The notes under the pieces were generated by a model. That model did not search any database. It was given only the letters and a program-made list of their open reading frames with translations, and was not told the origin of the DNA. Made by a program: the position numbers and the translations under genes. From an uncultured Eubacterium sp. (GTDB lineage: Bacteria; Bacillota; Clostridia; Lachnospirales; Lachnospiraceae): DNA of 64,000 nucleotides. Location: assembly GCA_934322085.1 (NCBI GenBank), contig CAKRGF010000001.1, forward strand, positions 62,001 to 126,000, written 5' to 3'. Shown here piece after piece: positions 53,496 to 61,700 of this stretch (its first letter is position 1; every line of letters starts with the position of its first letter).

Positions 53496-53735
53496 TTGAC
53501 TAATTATTCTTACTATACTCGACGAATTCGCGATATTAGGGAAGACAATGATTTAACACAACAACAAATTGCAGAAATATTAGGAACATCCCAAACAATG
53601 TACGCACGCTATGAGCGTGGTGCAAATGAATTACCGGTACGGCATTTGATTCGACTCGCTGAATTTTATCATGTGTCTACGGATTACCTGCTTGGCCTTA
53701 CTAACGAAAAAAAAACATACCAAGGAAAAAAATAA
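53496..53735 (+). CDS. XRE-family transcriptional regulator (TTG start)
   Basis: A 79-residue helix-turn-helix protein: RIRDIREDNDLTQQQIAEIL, then GTSQTMYARYERGANELPV is the HTH_3 recognition part. HLIRLAEFYHVSTDYLLG ends the domain, leaving only a short Lys-rich tail. Such single-domain proteins act as dimeric repressors. It is divergent from the tad operon, with 137 bases between the start codons holding a palindrome in the tad promoter. Start TTG at 53496 with AAAGGG upstream; the nearby ATGs are out of frame. Direct control of the tad genes is inferred from position. Confidence 0.88.
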   Translation: MTNYSYYTRRIRDIREDNDLTQQQIAEILGTSQTMYARYERGANELPVRHLIRLAEFYHVSTDYLLGLTNEKKTYQGKK

Positions 53736-53775
53736 AGACGAGATAAGAAACCAATCGGTTTCTCCTCTCGTCTTT
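53734..53775. terminator. Bidirectional terminator between XRE gene and rpmF
   Basis: Two stacked stems: AAAGACGAG/CTCGTCTTT (53734-53742, 53767-53775) and AGAAACC/GGTTTCT (53746-53752, 53757-53763). T-rich tails on both strands. Confidence 0.88.
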
Positions 53776-53806
53776 ATTTTATCTGTACACGGCTAAGCCG
53801 TCACAA

Positions 53807-53992
53807 TTATTCTGCTGTAGTAGAGATAATCTCTTTTTTATTGTAGCTTCCACAATTTTTGCAAACACGGTGTGGTACCATCAAAGCGCCACATTTACTG
53901 CATTTTACCAAAGTTGGAGCAGTCATCTTCCAGTTTGCTCTACGCTTATCTCTTCTCGCTTTCGAAGATTTATTCTTAGGACAGATACTCAT
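53807..53992 (-). CDS. rpmF: Ribosomal protein L32
   Basis: A 61-residue large-subunit protein of the zinc-binding type: CSKC and CKNC form the zinc ribbon, after the basic SKARRDKRRANW N-terminus. It has its own consensus promoter rather than relying on ackA. The YceD (DUF177) gene that normally lies just upstream in Clostridia is missing here, as is plsX downstream. Confidence 0.96.
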   Translation of the reverse strand: MSICPKNKSSKARRDKRRANWKMTAPTLVKCSKCGALMVPHRVCKNCGSYNKKEIISTTAE

Positions 53993-54032
53993 GTCGATTA
54001 CACCTCCTCTGAATTACTCAAACACTTTTTCC

Positions 54033-54061
54033 ATTATACTTGCTTGACCTAGTCTTGTCAA
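54033..54061 (-). promoter_or_regulatory. rpmF promoter (consensus)
   Basis: Minus strand: TTGACA (54056-54061), 17-base spacer, TATAAT (54033-54038); a perfect sigma-A promoter, 41 bases before the start codon. Confidence 0.92.
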
Positions 54062-54111
54062 CAGTTTTTTAGAAAAAATAGTCGAATTTTCCAATTATAT
54101 ATTACAAAATC

Positions 54112-55302
54112 TTATTTCAAAAGAGCAACCGTCTCATGAGCAATTGCCAATTCCTCGTTTGTCGGAATGACAGCAACGGTAACCTTAGAATCCGGTGTGG
54201 AAATAATCTTCTCCTCACCGCGAATCTGGTTTGCTTCTTTATCCAATGTGATTCCCATATAACCAAAGTGATTCAGAACCTGCTCACGTACAACAATGTT
54301 GTTCTCGCCAAGACCTGCAGTAAATACGATAGCATCTACACCATTCATGGCTGCGATATAAGAACCGATATATTTTGCTGTGCGGTAGCTGAATACTTCA
54401 ACGGCAAGTTTTGCTCTTTCATTTCCTTCGTTAGAAGCCTTGTCCAAATCACGGAAGTCACTGGATACGCCGGAAATACCGAGTACACCGGATTTCTTAT
54501 TTAAGATAACCATAACTTCCTCTAAAGATTTATTCAGGCTGTGTGCAAGATACTCAACGATAGTCGGGTCCATATCACCGCAACGGGTCCCCATAACAAG
54601 ACCTTCCATTGGTGTCATACCCATGCTGGTATCTACAACTTTTCCGTTCTTTACAGCGGAAATACTGGAGCCGTTGCCAAGGTGGCAGACAATAATTTTT
54701 GAATTATCCGGATCCAGGTTCAACATCTGAATCGCACGTTTGGAAACAAAGCTGTGGCTTGTTCCGTGGAAGCCGTAACGACGTACTTTATATTTTTCAT
54801 AATACTCATATGGAAGACCGTACATATAAGCAACCGGTTCCATAGTCTGATGAAAGGCGGTATCAAATACACCGATATTTGGCACGCCCGGCATAATTGC
54901 CTGACAAGCGCGGACACCGATTAAATTTGCCGGATTATGTAATGGTGCCAAAGGACTACATTCTTCAACACCGGCGATTACTTCGTCATCTATAATAACG
55001 GATTTTGTAAATTTCTCACCACCATGTACCAGACGATGACCAATGGCGTCAATTTCATCTAAGTTTTTGATGACACCATAATTTTCATTCGTCAAAGCAT
55101 CCAATACCATGCGGATTGCTACTTCGTGATCCGGCATAGCCTGCTCAATCACAACTTTTTCTCCACCATTTGGTGTGTGGTTCAAACGTCCGTCAATTCC
55201 AATTCTTTCGCAAAGACCCACTGCCAATGCAACCTCTGTTTCGGAGTCAATCAACTGATATTTCAGTGAAGAACTTCCGCAGTTAATAACTAATACTTTC
55301 AT
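54112..55302 (-). CDS. ackA: Acetate kinase
   Basis: A 396-residue kinase interconverting acetyl phosphate + ADP and acetate + ATP, the energy-yielding end of acetate fermentation. N-terminal VLVINCGSSSLKYQL, VRRYGFHGTSH, VCHLGNGSS and FTAGLGENN are the family signatures. ATG 55302 is chosen from ATGGAGGTTATGATG because GGAGG then lies five bases upstream. The usual partner pta is not adjacent; the gene has its own promoter. Confidence 0.97.
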   Translation of the reverse strand: MKVLVINCGSSSLKYQLIDSETEVALAVGLCERIGIDGRLNHTPNGGEKVVIEQAMPDHEVAIRMVLDALTNENYGVIKNLDEIDAIGHRLVHGGEKFTKSVIIDDEVIAGVEECSPLAPLHNPANLIGVRACQAIMPGVPNIGVFDTAFHQTMEPVAYMYGLPYEYYEKYKVRRYGFHGTSHSFVSKRAIQMLNLDPDNSKIIVCHLGNGSSISAVKNGKVVDTSMGMTPMEGLVMGTRCGDMDPTIVEYLAHSLNKSLEEVMVILNKKSGVLGISGVSSDFRDLDKASNEGNERAKLAVEVFSYRTAKYIGSYIAAMNGVDAIVFTAGLGENNIVVREQVLNHFGYMGITLDKEANQIRGEEKIISTPDSKVTVAVIPTNEELAIAHETVALLK

Positions 55303-55358
55303 CATAACCTCCATTTCAGAGCGTAGCTAAATACTATGTCTGTTATTCATACCGTATT

Positions 55359-55387
55359 ATTATACGCCTGAATTTTCAAAAAAACAA
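55359..55387 (-). promoter_or_regulatory. ackA promoter
   Basis: Minus strand: TTGTTT (55382-55387), 17-base spacer, TATAAT (55359-55364). Confidence 0.78.
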
Positions 55388-55420
55388 GCGTACATTTATA
55401 AATTTATACAATGGATAATT

Positions 55421-56368
55421 CTAAATCACCCAATCCCAGAATCCATCCTGCTCTAACTCGCTTCTTGAATCTCTGCTGTACTGCAATTCCGGATTTTTCA
55501 CATTTACTTTCATGCCGGCGGAAACCGATTTGACAATAAATGCATTACCGCCAATTGTAACACCGTCGCCAATGACGGTATCGCCGCCAAGTACCGAGGT
55601 TCCGGAATAAATTGTTACATTGTTTCCGATTGTTGGGTGTCGCTTTTCGCCCTTAAGAAGCTGACCGCGTTTCGTGGATAACGCTCCAAGCGTAACTCCC
55701 TGATAAATTTTTACATGGTCTCCAATTGTTGTTGTCTCACCGATTACAATGCCGGTTCCATGGTCGATGCAGAAATACTTACCGATGGTAGCACCCGGGT
55801 TAATATCAATTCCTGTCAAACTGTGTGCATACTCGGTCATGATACGCGGAATCAACGGCACCCCCAGAAGCACCAGTTCATGCGCAATGCGGTAAACCGT
55901 AATGGCAAAAATACCGGGATATGAAAAAATAACTTCATCGGTACTGTATGCTGCTGGGTCACCATCATATGCTGCCTGAACATCGGTGTATAAATACTCT
56001 CGTATCATCGGGATTTTTGAGAAAAATTCTTCTACAATTTTTTCTGCTTTATTTGATAAATCCGATTTTGGGCACTGGTCACATGTCTCATCATTTCCTA
56101 ATACGCGTGCAATCTGCTTGCGGAGATGGTACTGGACAAATTCCATGCGGTCGCCCACTAAATATTTGATATATTCACTTCTCACGCGGTTGGTATCAAA
56201 AAATCCCGGAAACAAAATCCGGCGAAGTTCTTCCAATACCTGAATCAATACATTTTTATTTACAATATTCTCCGTATCCATCCGAACTGTCACCGGATAC
56301 TCTTTGTAACTTTCTAATATGGCTTCTATCATTTTCTCTGATTTCTCGCTCAAAGTCTGCCCCTCCAT
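55421..56368 (-). CDS. epsC: Serine O-acetyltransferase (EpsC/CysE type)
   Basis: About 315 residues. An N-terminal helical domain (about 1-165) is followed by a left-handed beta helix of hexapeptide repeats (PGATIGKYFCIDHGTG through IGNNVTIYSGT). The active-site His are in DHGTG and in the helix part. It makes O-acetylserine from serine and acetyl-CoA for cysteine synthesis. The length with the long N-terminus matches the EpsC subgroup rather than the short CysE. Start 56368 (AAAGGATGG upstream); the frame opens at 56407. No cysK neighbour. Confidence 0.92.
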   Translation of the reverse strand: MEGQTLSEKSEKMIEAILESYKEYPVTVRMDTENIVNKNVLIQVLEELRRILFPGFFDTNRVRSEYIKYLVGDRMEFVQYHLRKQIARVLGNDETCDQCPKSDLSNKAEKIVEEFFSKIPMIREYLYTDVQAAYDGDPAAYSTDEVIFSYPGIFAITVYRIAHELVLLGVPLIPRIMTEYAHSLTGIDINPGATIGKYFCIDHGTGIVIGETTTIGDHVKIYQGVTLGALSTKRGQLLKGEKRHPTIGNNVTIYSGTSVLGGDTVIGDGVTIGGNAFIVKSVSAGMKVNVKNPELQYSRDSRSELEQDGFWDWVI

Positions 56369-56462
56369 TCTTTTTCCATCCTTTCTGATTATCGTAACAC
56401 AAAACACTTCTATTTGTCCATCTCTACCGCATAAGATAGAGTAAAAACTATGAGGTATTGTT

Positions 56463-57347
56463 ATGATTGTCGGCTCACTTCTTTTTATCGGCTTCCTTTT
56501 ATTTTGCCCGGAAGCAGCGATCTCCGGCAGTAAATATGGCTGTTCTCTGTGGATTTGCGAACTAATCCCGACACTTCTTCCATTTTTTATTGCCTTAAAT
56601 TTCTTCCGGCTGCAATTAAAAAAAGCATCCGAACATCCGGCATTTCTCCTTCTTGGTCTGCTGTGCGGTTATCCCGCTGGTGCGGATTTGGTGAGTAAAC
56701 AATACGAAAAAGGACTGCTGACAACCGCCAAAGCTTATTTTTATCTTGGATTTGTCAATAATCCCAGTCCCATGTTTATCATGGGTTACAGCTGCAGCAC
56801 TATCTTAAATGTTTCGACACCAAAAGCGATTCTTTTTTTCCTCACACTGATTCTGTCCGCTTTTTTAGGAAGTTTTTTTGTTTCTTCGATTCTGAAAATA
56901 ACCGGCAGAAATAAAAACACTTTCCATGGCAGCAGTACACAAAATGCATGTTCCCTGCAAAAGCTTCCTTTTTCCAAACTAATGGATAAAATTATTTTGG
57001 ATAGTTTTATCTTAATTACAAAAATCGGCGGTTATGTGATTTTGTTTTCGATTTTTGCCTGTTTCTTGAAAATGCTTTTGCCTACCTCCAGTTTATTCGG
57101 CATTGCCTGTCTTGGTTCTATGGAAATCACAACCGGAATGTCCTATGTTGAGACTGCACCACTTTCTCTGCAAACAAAAGAAGTTCTAAGTGCTTCGATT
57201 CTTGCCTTTGGCGGTCTGTGTGCAGCCGCACAAACGAGCAGTGTTCTATCGCAGTCAGAACTTCCCATTTTCCCATATCTTATTACCAAACTGATAAATG
57301 CCGTAATTGCCGGCGGTCTGGTTTATTTATTCTTGTGCATTTTTTAA
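56463..57347 (+). CDS. YlbJ-like sporulation membrane protein (short form)
   Basis: A 294-residue polytopic protein with about eight helices. YlbJ-family patterns are visible: CELIPTLLPFFIALNFF, GLLCGYPAGADLVSKQYEKG, FVNNPSPMFIMG and a C-terminal SILAFGGLCAAAQTSS. Bacillus YlbJ is about 400 residues and is needed for a normal spore cortex; this one is roughly 100 shorter but keeps both ends of the core. A weak promoter-like pair TTGTCC-17-TAGAGT lies at 56414-56442. Its end overlaps the converging coiled-coil gene by 21 bases. Confidence 0.75.
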   Translation: MIVGSLLFIGFLLFCPEAAISGSKYGCSLWICELIPTLLPFFIALNFFRLQLKKASEHPAFLLLGLLCGYPAGADLVSKQYEKGLLTTAKAYFYLGFVNNPSPMFIMGYSCSTILNVSTPKAILFFLTLILSAFLGSFFVSSILKITGRNKNTFHGSSTQNACSLQKLPFSKLMDKIILDSFILITKIGGYVILFSIFACFLKMLLPTSSLFGIACLGSMEITTGMSYVETAPLSLQTKEVLSASILAFGGLCAAAQTSSVLSQSELPIFPYLITKLINAVIAGGLVYLFLCIF

Positions 57348-58007
57348 GAAAGCATCTTCCGGAACTTCAAAGGATTCCTGCCCCTGTGGCTGTGGTTCAA
57401 GCTGCTCCGGCTCTTCTTTCACTGCCGGCTCCGGTTCACTCGCTGCGGCCGCATTTGTCGGTTCCAGCTGCATCATAAGTTCTTCTTTATTACTCTTCAT
57501 CAGCTGAATGCTGTTTTTGAGTGCGCTGGTAAGCATGCGGGATTTGTTATCAATTTCTTTTAATGATTCTTCTACATGTCCCTGTGCTTCGTTCAACAAA
57601 TCATTCGTATACAAAAGTGCTGCTTTTCTCATCTGATCGCTCTCTGCCTGTGCAGCGTTCACCAGACGTTCTGCCTCTTCATTTGCCTGACGCATAATAT
57701 CCTCGGCACGCTGATATGCGGTCTGAACAATCTCGTTCTGGTCAAGAATCTGTGCGGTCTGCTGCTGTGCCTGAGAAAGCATATCCTCCGCACGCTGCTG
57801 TGCCTCATTCAAAATACCCTCGCGGTTTGTAATGATTTTCTGATAGCGTTTGATTTCTTCCGGTGCACACAGACGAAGTTCGTCTAATAAATCATAAAGC
57901 TGCTCGCGGTCTACGACAACTTTACTTGGATAAAGTTTTGATGGTTTACACTCTTCTACATAATTGTAAATCTCGTCAATTGCCTGCTCAATTCTGGATG
58001 GATTCAT
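57327..58007 (-). CDS. Coiled-coil protein, DivIVA/ATP-synthase-stalk-like
   Basis: A 226-residue cytoplasmic protein: a short N-terminal part (1-55), a long Ala/Glu/Gln-rich coiled coil (about 60-170, with repeated QRAEDML and YQRAEDIM heptads), and a Pro/Glu-rich disordered tail (about 180-226). Such proteins are often mis-annotated as ATPases or V-type subunit H. The gene commonly sits between rsmD and ylbJ in Clostridia. Function unknown; a scaffold role like DivIVA/GpsB is a guess from its shape. Confidence 0.75.
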   Translation of the reverse strand: MNPSRIEQAIDEIYNYVEECKPSKLYPSKVVVDREQLYDLLDELRLCAPEEIKRYQKIITNREGILNEAQQRAEDMLSQAQQQTAQILDQNEIVQTAYQRAEDIMRQANEEAERLVNAAQAESDQMRKAALLYTNDLLNEAQGHVEESLKEIDNKSRMLTSALKNSIQLMKSNKEELMMQLEPTNAAAASEPEPAVKEEPEQLEPQPQGQESFEVPEDAFLKNAQE

Positions 58008-58039
58008 ATTCTTCTCCTTTTCTCGTTCTTCCGGCTCCC

Positions 58040-58594
58040 TTATTTAGCACGAAGGAACACATGCTGATTGTTTTTATATTCTTTGATTCTCACAATTTCA
58101 AACTGCTCGGTGTCGACATAATCGACCGGTGTATCTAACGACGTTTCTAAAATCAGAATCGTATCCGGATTCATAATTTTCGCATCACTAAGCCACTCTA
58201 AAATCTTAGGCTCAAAACCTCTCTCATAGGGAGGATCTGCATAAATAATATCGAACGTTTCCTGCTGTCTTGCCAGTTTGGAAATCGCATAACTGACTTC
58301 CACCGGAAATACAACTGCCTGGCTTTCTAACTTTGTTTTTTTCAAATTCGCCCGAATACAGGAAAGTGCTTCTTTGCCAAATTCAACAAAGACTGCTTCT
58401 TTTGCACCTCTGCTGATTGCCTCAATTCCAATCGCCCCACTTCCACTAAACAAATCCAAAAAACGGCAGCCTGGAATGTCATCCTGTAAAATATTAAAAA
58501 GCGTTTCCTTAATCCGGTCGGTCGTAGGTCTTGTCCCCCTGCCCTCCGGAGAGACTAGAGGAAGCCGCCTTGCCTTTCCTGCAATCACTCTCAT
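58040..58594 (-). CDS. rsmD: 16S rRNA (guanine(966)-N2)-methyltransferase
   Basis: A 184-residue SAM-dependent methyltransferase. MRVIAGKARRLPL, then GTRPTTDRIKETLFN are typical RsmD starts; FLDLFSGSGAIGIEAISRGA is the SAM site and YADPPYERG the catalytic DPPY. The frame extends to 58666, but a promoter at 58629-58657 would start transcription near 58622, and the family's usual N-terminus is at 58594. Confidence 0.93.
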   Translation of the reverse strand: MRVIAGKARRLPLVSPEGRGTRPTTDRIKETLFNILQDDIPGCRFLDLFSGSGAIGIEAISRGAKEAVFVEFGKEALSCIRANLKKTKLESQAVVFPVEVSYAISKLARQQETFDIIYADPPYERGFEPKILEWLSDAKIMNPDTILILETSLDTPVDYVDTEQFEIVRIKEYKNNQHVFLRAK

Positions 58595-58628
58595 ATCCAA
58601 TTCTTCCTTCCCAATGCTTATCGTTTTT

Positions 58629-58657
58629 ATTGTATATGATTTACGCCTTTTTTTCAA
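58629..58657 (-). promoter_or_regulatory. rsmD promoter
   Basis: Minus strand: TTGAAA (58652-58657), 17-base spacer, TACAAT (58629-58634), in the gap after recG. Confidence 0.65.
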
Positions 58658-58671
58658 GGGAAACATTCAGC

Positions 58672-60708
58672 TTACAGCGTAACCTGCCCCAAATACCGGT
58701 TCAAACGGTTTCTCAAACGCTCATTTTTCTTATATAGAAGTGCTTTTTCATCCGCAGACATCTCTTTTGCCTCTTTGGACGCCTGCTGCAATAACTTGGC
58801 ATCCTCAAAAATATCGGCAATTAAGAACACCTGCTCCCCGCTCTGGCGGATGCCAAATAAATCCCCCTGTCCGCGGAGCACCAAATCTTCTTTTGCAATA
58901 TAAAATCCATCGTTGGAATTGACTAAAACCTGTAACCGCTCTCTGCTCTCTTTGGTTTCTTTTGTCGACATCAAAATACAATAGGACTGCCACTCACCGC
59001 GTCCGACTCGTCCTCGAAGCTGATGTAACTGTGCCAGTCCAAAACGCTCTGCATTTTCTATCATAATCACACTGGCATTTGGCACATCAATTCCAACCTC
59101 AATCACTGTTGTTGAAACTAAAATATCAATTTCGCCTTCTGCATAACGTGCCATAATATCTTCTTTCTGCGCCGGTTTCATTTTCCCGTGAAGATATTCA
59201 ATCGTTACCGAAGGTGGAAACTGGCTTTTGAGTTCCTCGGTGTAAAGCATTACACTTTCCAGTTCGGATTCGTCGTCCTGTTCCACCATCGGGCAGATAA
59301 TATACACCTGCCGCCCTTCTTCAATCTGTTTTAGCATAAATTGATAGGCATTCGGACGATAATCCGTGTTGACTGCACAGTTCTTTATCGGCAGACGATT
59401 GGCTGGTCTTTCATCAATCACAGACAAATCCATATCGCCGTACAAAATTAACGCAAGCGTTCTTGGAATCGGCGTCGCACTCATCGCAAGAACATGCGGT
59501 TCTTTTCCTTTTTGATAAAGTTTCTCACGTTGTTTTACACCAAAACGATGCTGTTCATCAGTAATCACAAGTCCCAAATCATCAAATGCAACACCATCCT
59601 GAATGAGCGCATGCGTTCCAATCACAATATCCCATTCCCCGGAAGCAATTTTTTCTTTTGCCTGTCTCTTTTCTTTTGCTGTGAGAGAACCGGACAATAG
59701 TCCAACCGTCACACCGTAATCTGCCAGTAATTTCGTCAGATTTTGATAGTGTTGTGCCGCTAATACTTCCGTCGGTACCATGAACGCTCCCTGATATCCG
59801 TTTTTAACAACTTCCAAAAGGGCTAACACGGCAACAATCGTTTTTCCGGAACCAACATCTCCCTGCACCAGACGATTCATCACAAAACCGCCTTCCATAT
59901 CCGCACAGATTTCTTCATACACTTTTTTCTGTGCGCCGGTCAGCGAAAATGGAAGATTTTCCAAAAACTCAGCAGCCTCTTTTGTCTCTTGAATCCGGTG
60001 TGTGCTGATTTCTTTTCCATTTTCACGGATATAATTAAGCGCCATTGTATATAAAAATAGCTCATCAAAGGCAAGTCTTTTCCTCGCCTCTTTCAATTCC
60101 TTATGATTTGCCGGAAAATGAATCTGACGCATCGCTTTTTTGTATTCAATCAGCTGCTGGCGTTTACGCAAATCCGCTGGTAAAAATTCTTTAAAATCCT
60201 CTACCCCCGTGATTGCCTCCTGCATTAATTTTGCCATGGCATGATTGGTAATCCCCGCCGTAAGCGGATAAATCGGCTGCATTTTCCCTACAATTTTGTA
60301 AAATTCCTGCCTTGTATAACGCTTTGGCTGCACCATCTGCAACCGCCCATTTCGCTTTTCGACCTTTCCACGGAACAAATATCTTGTCCCCATTTTTAAC
60401 TGATTTCGCAGAAAAGGCATATTAAACCACGTAATTAACAAAGTGCCGGTCGTATCCCGCAGCGTTATCGTTAAAATACTTTTTGAGCCGCGTTTCATAA
60501 TCTGCGGTCTCGCCAAAAGCACACCTTCTACAGCCGCTATATCACCTTCTTCCAATGCTTCAATCGGACAAACCGGCTTGATTTCATCGTAGTTTCTTGG
60601 GTAGTGCTCTAACAGTTCTCCCACCGTTTCAATTTTTAATTTGTGAAGATTTTGTTCCGCTTTTTCGCCAACACCTTTGACGCTGCGAACCGAATCTGTT
60701 GTCTGCAT
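58672..60708 (-). CDS. recG: ATP-dependent DNA helicase RecG
   Basis: A 678-residue superfamily 2 helicase that reverses stalled replication forks and migrates branches. The N-terminal HhH-like SVKGVGEKAEQNL and OB wedge domain (about 55-155), Walker A GDVGSGKT, DEQH box (ITDEQHRFG), SATPIPRTLAL and motif VI QLRGRVGRG are intact. Length is normal. Preceded by a 146-base structured leader. Confidence 0.97.
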   Translation of the reverse strand: MQTTDSVRSVKGVGEKAEQNLHKLKIETVGELLEHYPRNYDEIKPVCPIEALEEGDIAAVEGVLLARPQIMKRGSKSILTITLRDTTGTLLITWFNMPFLRNQLKMGTRYLFRGKVEKRNGRLQMVQPKRYTRQEFYKIVGKMQPIYPLTAGITNHAMAKLMQEAITGVEDFKEFLPADLRKRQQLIEYKKAMRQIHFPANHKELKEARKRLAFDELFLYTMALNYIRENGKEISTHRIQETKEAAEFLENLPFSLTGAQKKVYEEICADMEGGFVMNRLVQGDVGSGKTIVAVLALLEVVKNGYQGAFMVPTEVLAAQHYQNLTKLLADYGVTVGLLSGSLTAKEKRQAKEKIASGEWDIVIGTHALIQDGVAFDDLGLVITDEQHRFGVKQREKLYQKGKEPHVLAMSATPIPRTLALILYGDMDLSVIDERPANRLPIKNCAVNTDYRPNAYQFMLKQIEEGRQVYIICPMVEQDDESELESVMLYTEELKSQFPPSVTIEYLHGKMKPAQKEDIMARYAEGEIDILVSTTVIEVGIDVPNASVIMIENAERFGLAQLHQLRGRVGRGEWQSYCILMSTKETKESRERLQVLVNSNDGFYIAKEDLVLRGQGDLFGIRQSGEQVFLIADIFEDAKLLQQASKEAKEMSADEKALLYKKNERLRNRLNRYLGQVTL

Positions 60709-60731
60709 TACGATTTCCTTTCCATAAAATA

Positions 60732-60774
60732 CTCAATCCTGTTGAGAATTTGGAATGTGCATTTTTTGCACATT
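60732..60774 (-). other. Two small hairpins in the recG leader
   Basis: CTCAA/TTGAG (60732-60736, 60742-60746) and AATGTGCA/TGCACATT (60754-60761, 60767-60774). Between them and the start codon is a five-codon open frame (ATG GAA AGG AAA TCG TAA) whose stop overlaps the recG ATG as TAATG. Confidence 0.5.
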
Positions 60775-60818
60775 TCTTTGTCTAATTAGTTCATTATTAA
60801 ACTCTTTTACATCTGAAG

Positions 60819-60845
60819 CAGTTGTCGCAAAATTTGCGACAACTG
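60819..60845. promoter_or_regulatory. Perfect 13-bp palindrome at the start of the recG leader
   Basis: CAGTTGTCGCAAA (60819-60831), one central base, TTTGCGACAACTG (60833-60845). It lies about 10-36 bases downstream of the predicted transcription start, so it is either an operator or a strong 5' RNA hairpin. It does not match the LexA box of Firmicutes. Confidence 0.6.
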
Positions 60846-60861
60846 GATAATTCACATCCGA

Positions 60862-60870
60862 ATTATACCA
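60862..60870 (-). promoter_or_regulatory. recG promoter (extended -10)
   Basis: Minus strand TGGTATAAT; no good -35. The -35 side is occupied by the tmRNA terminator. Confidence 0.65.
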
Positions 60871-60913
60871 TAAAAATAACGGCACTGTATATCTTTATTC
60901 ATATACAGCACCG
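60870..60913 (-). terminator. tmRNA terminator, abutting the recG promoter
   Basis: On the minus strand a 13-bp stem with two G-U pairs (60901-60913 with 60880-60892) is followed by TTATTTTTAT, which runs straight into the recG -10 element. Confidence 0.7.
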
Positions 60914-61009
60914 CTATTTTTTTCGATACACCAAACAACTTCGAACATACTCTACATATGTCGTCAGAACTCCTCCCAACTTCGTTGAGTCCCTCCTCAG
61001 TGCATATAA

Positions 61010-61372
61010 TGGACCTGGCGGGAGTCGAACCCGCGTCCAAACCAGAATCCCACGTTCTTCTACTATCATAGTCAGTTCTTTTGTTTTCTTGCGAAAACCA
61101 TTCCCTCCAAATAGCGGGAACTAACACCCACTAAATATCAGTAGCTTCATGTTTCTCTTACCGATTCAAAGCTTTACCGGCAAGGTTCCCTACAAAGGAA
61201 TGATGCTGTAACCTAGGTTGTAGGACGCCTAAGCACAACAGCCGCCATAATTAGGCAGCGTAAGCTAATTTATTATTATCAGCGTTTAAATTTAAGTCTG
61301 CGTTTTAACGTGGTCACAGTCCACGGATAGCTTCACCGTCTTCAGCTGGCCTGTCGAAACCAGTACAAGCCC
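61010..61372 (-). ncRNA. ssrA: Transfer-messenger RNA
   Basis: A 363-base tmRNA. The 5' GGGCTTG (61372-61366) pairs with 3' CAGGTCC (61017-61011) allowing G-U, with discriminator A at 61010. TACTGGTTTCGACAGG after the 5' end and GGGTTCGACTCCCGC near the 3' end are the conserved tRNA-like parts. The tag frame at 61283-61251 reads ADNNKLAYAA then TAA, with GCT as resume codon. The terminal CCA is not encoded. It rescues stalled ribosomes together with SmpB (not in this window). Confidence 0.96.
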
Positions 61373-61421
61373 GTACTGATAGATAACGTCAGTGGCACAA
61401 ATCGCCCTAACTGTTATACAT

Positions 61422-61450
61422 ATACTATCACACACACATTTACGTGTCAA
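61422..61450 (-). promoter_or_regulatory. ssrA promoter
   Basis: Minus strand: TTGACA (61445-61450), 17-base spacer, TAGTAT (61422-61427). It would make a leader of about 40 bases removed by RNase P. Confidence 0.85.
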
Positions 61451-61502
61451 CACCAATTTATCATGAAGATACCAAAACAACTTTAATTGCGTAAAAAAGC
61501 AT

Positions 61503-61597
61503 AAAACGTTGCATTTTTTCCTGTTTTAATGACTAAAATAAGTTAAAAACAGCACTATAACAACGCTAATTTCATAAAAATCAGAAAAACGTTGCAT
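61503..61597. repeat. 12-bp direct repeat upstream of ssrA
   Basis: AAAACGTTGCAT occurs at 61503-61514 and 61586-61597 in an A/T-rich stretch with no gene. Confidence 0.5.
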
Positions 61598-61619
61598 AAC
61601 TTGTTAAATTTTTCCAAGC

Positions 61620-61658
61620 AAAAACAACTCTTTCGCTAAAATCTACGAAACAGAGTTG
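61620..61658 (-). terminator. Second terminator in tandem after gpsA
   Basis: Minus strand stem CAACTCT-TTCG / CGAA-AGAGTTG with a 2-base bulge, followed by TTTTT. It backs up the stem at 61701-61744. Confidence 0.65.
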
Positions 61659-61700
61659 CCTTTAATGGCTGCCGGCACAAAAAAATATCCGTATTGAAAA

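Noticed and set aside
60819..60845. SOS (LexA) box upstream of recG
   Set aside because: The palindrome arms do not contain the GAAC/GTTC halves of the Firmicutes LexA site.
60822..61127. Open reading frames over the tmRNA 3' end (both strands)
   Set aside because: They encode the well-known false peptide from the T-loop region and overlap ssrA; no ribosome binding site.
61292..61480. 62-codon frame on the minus strand over the tmRNA 5' end
   Set aside because: It lies within ssrA and its promoter, with no coding signature.
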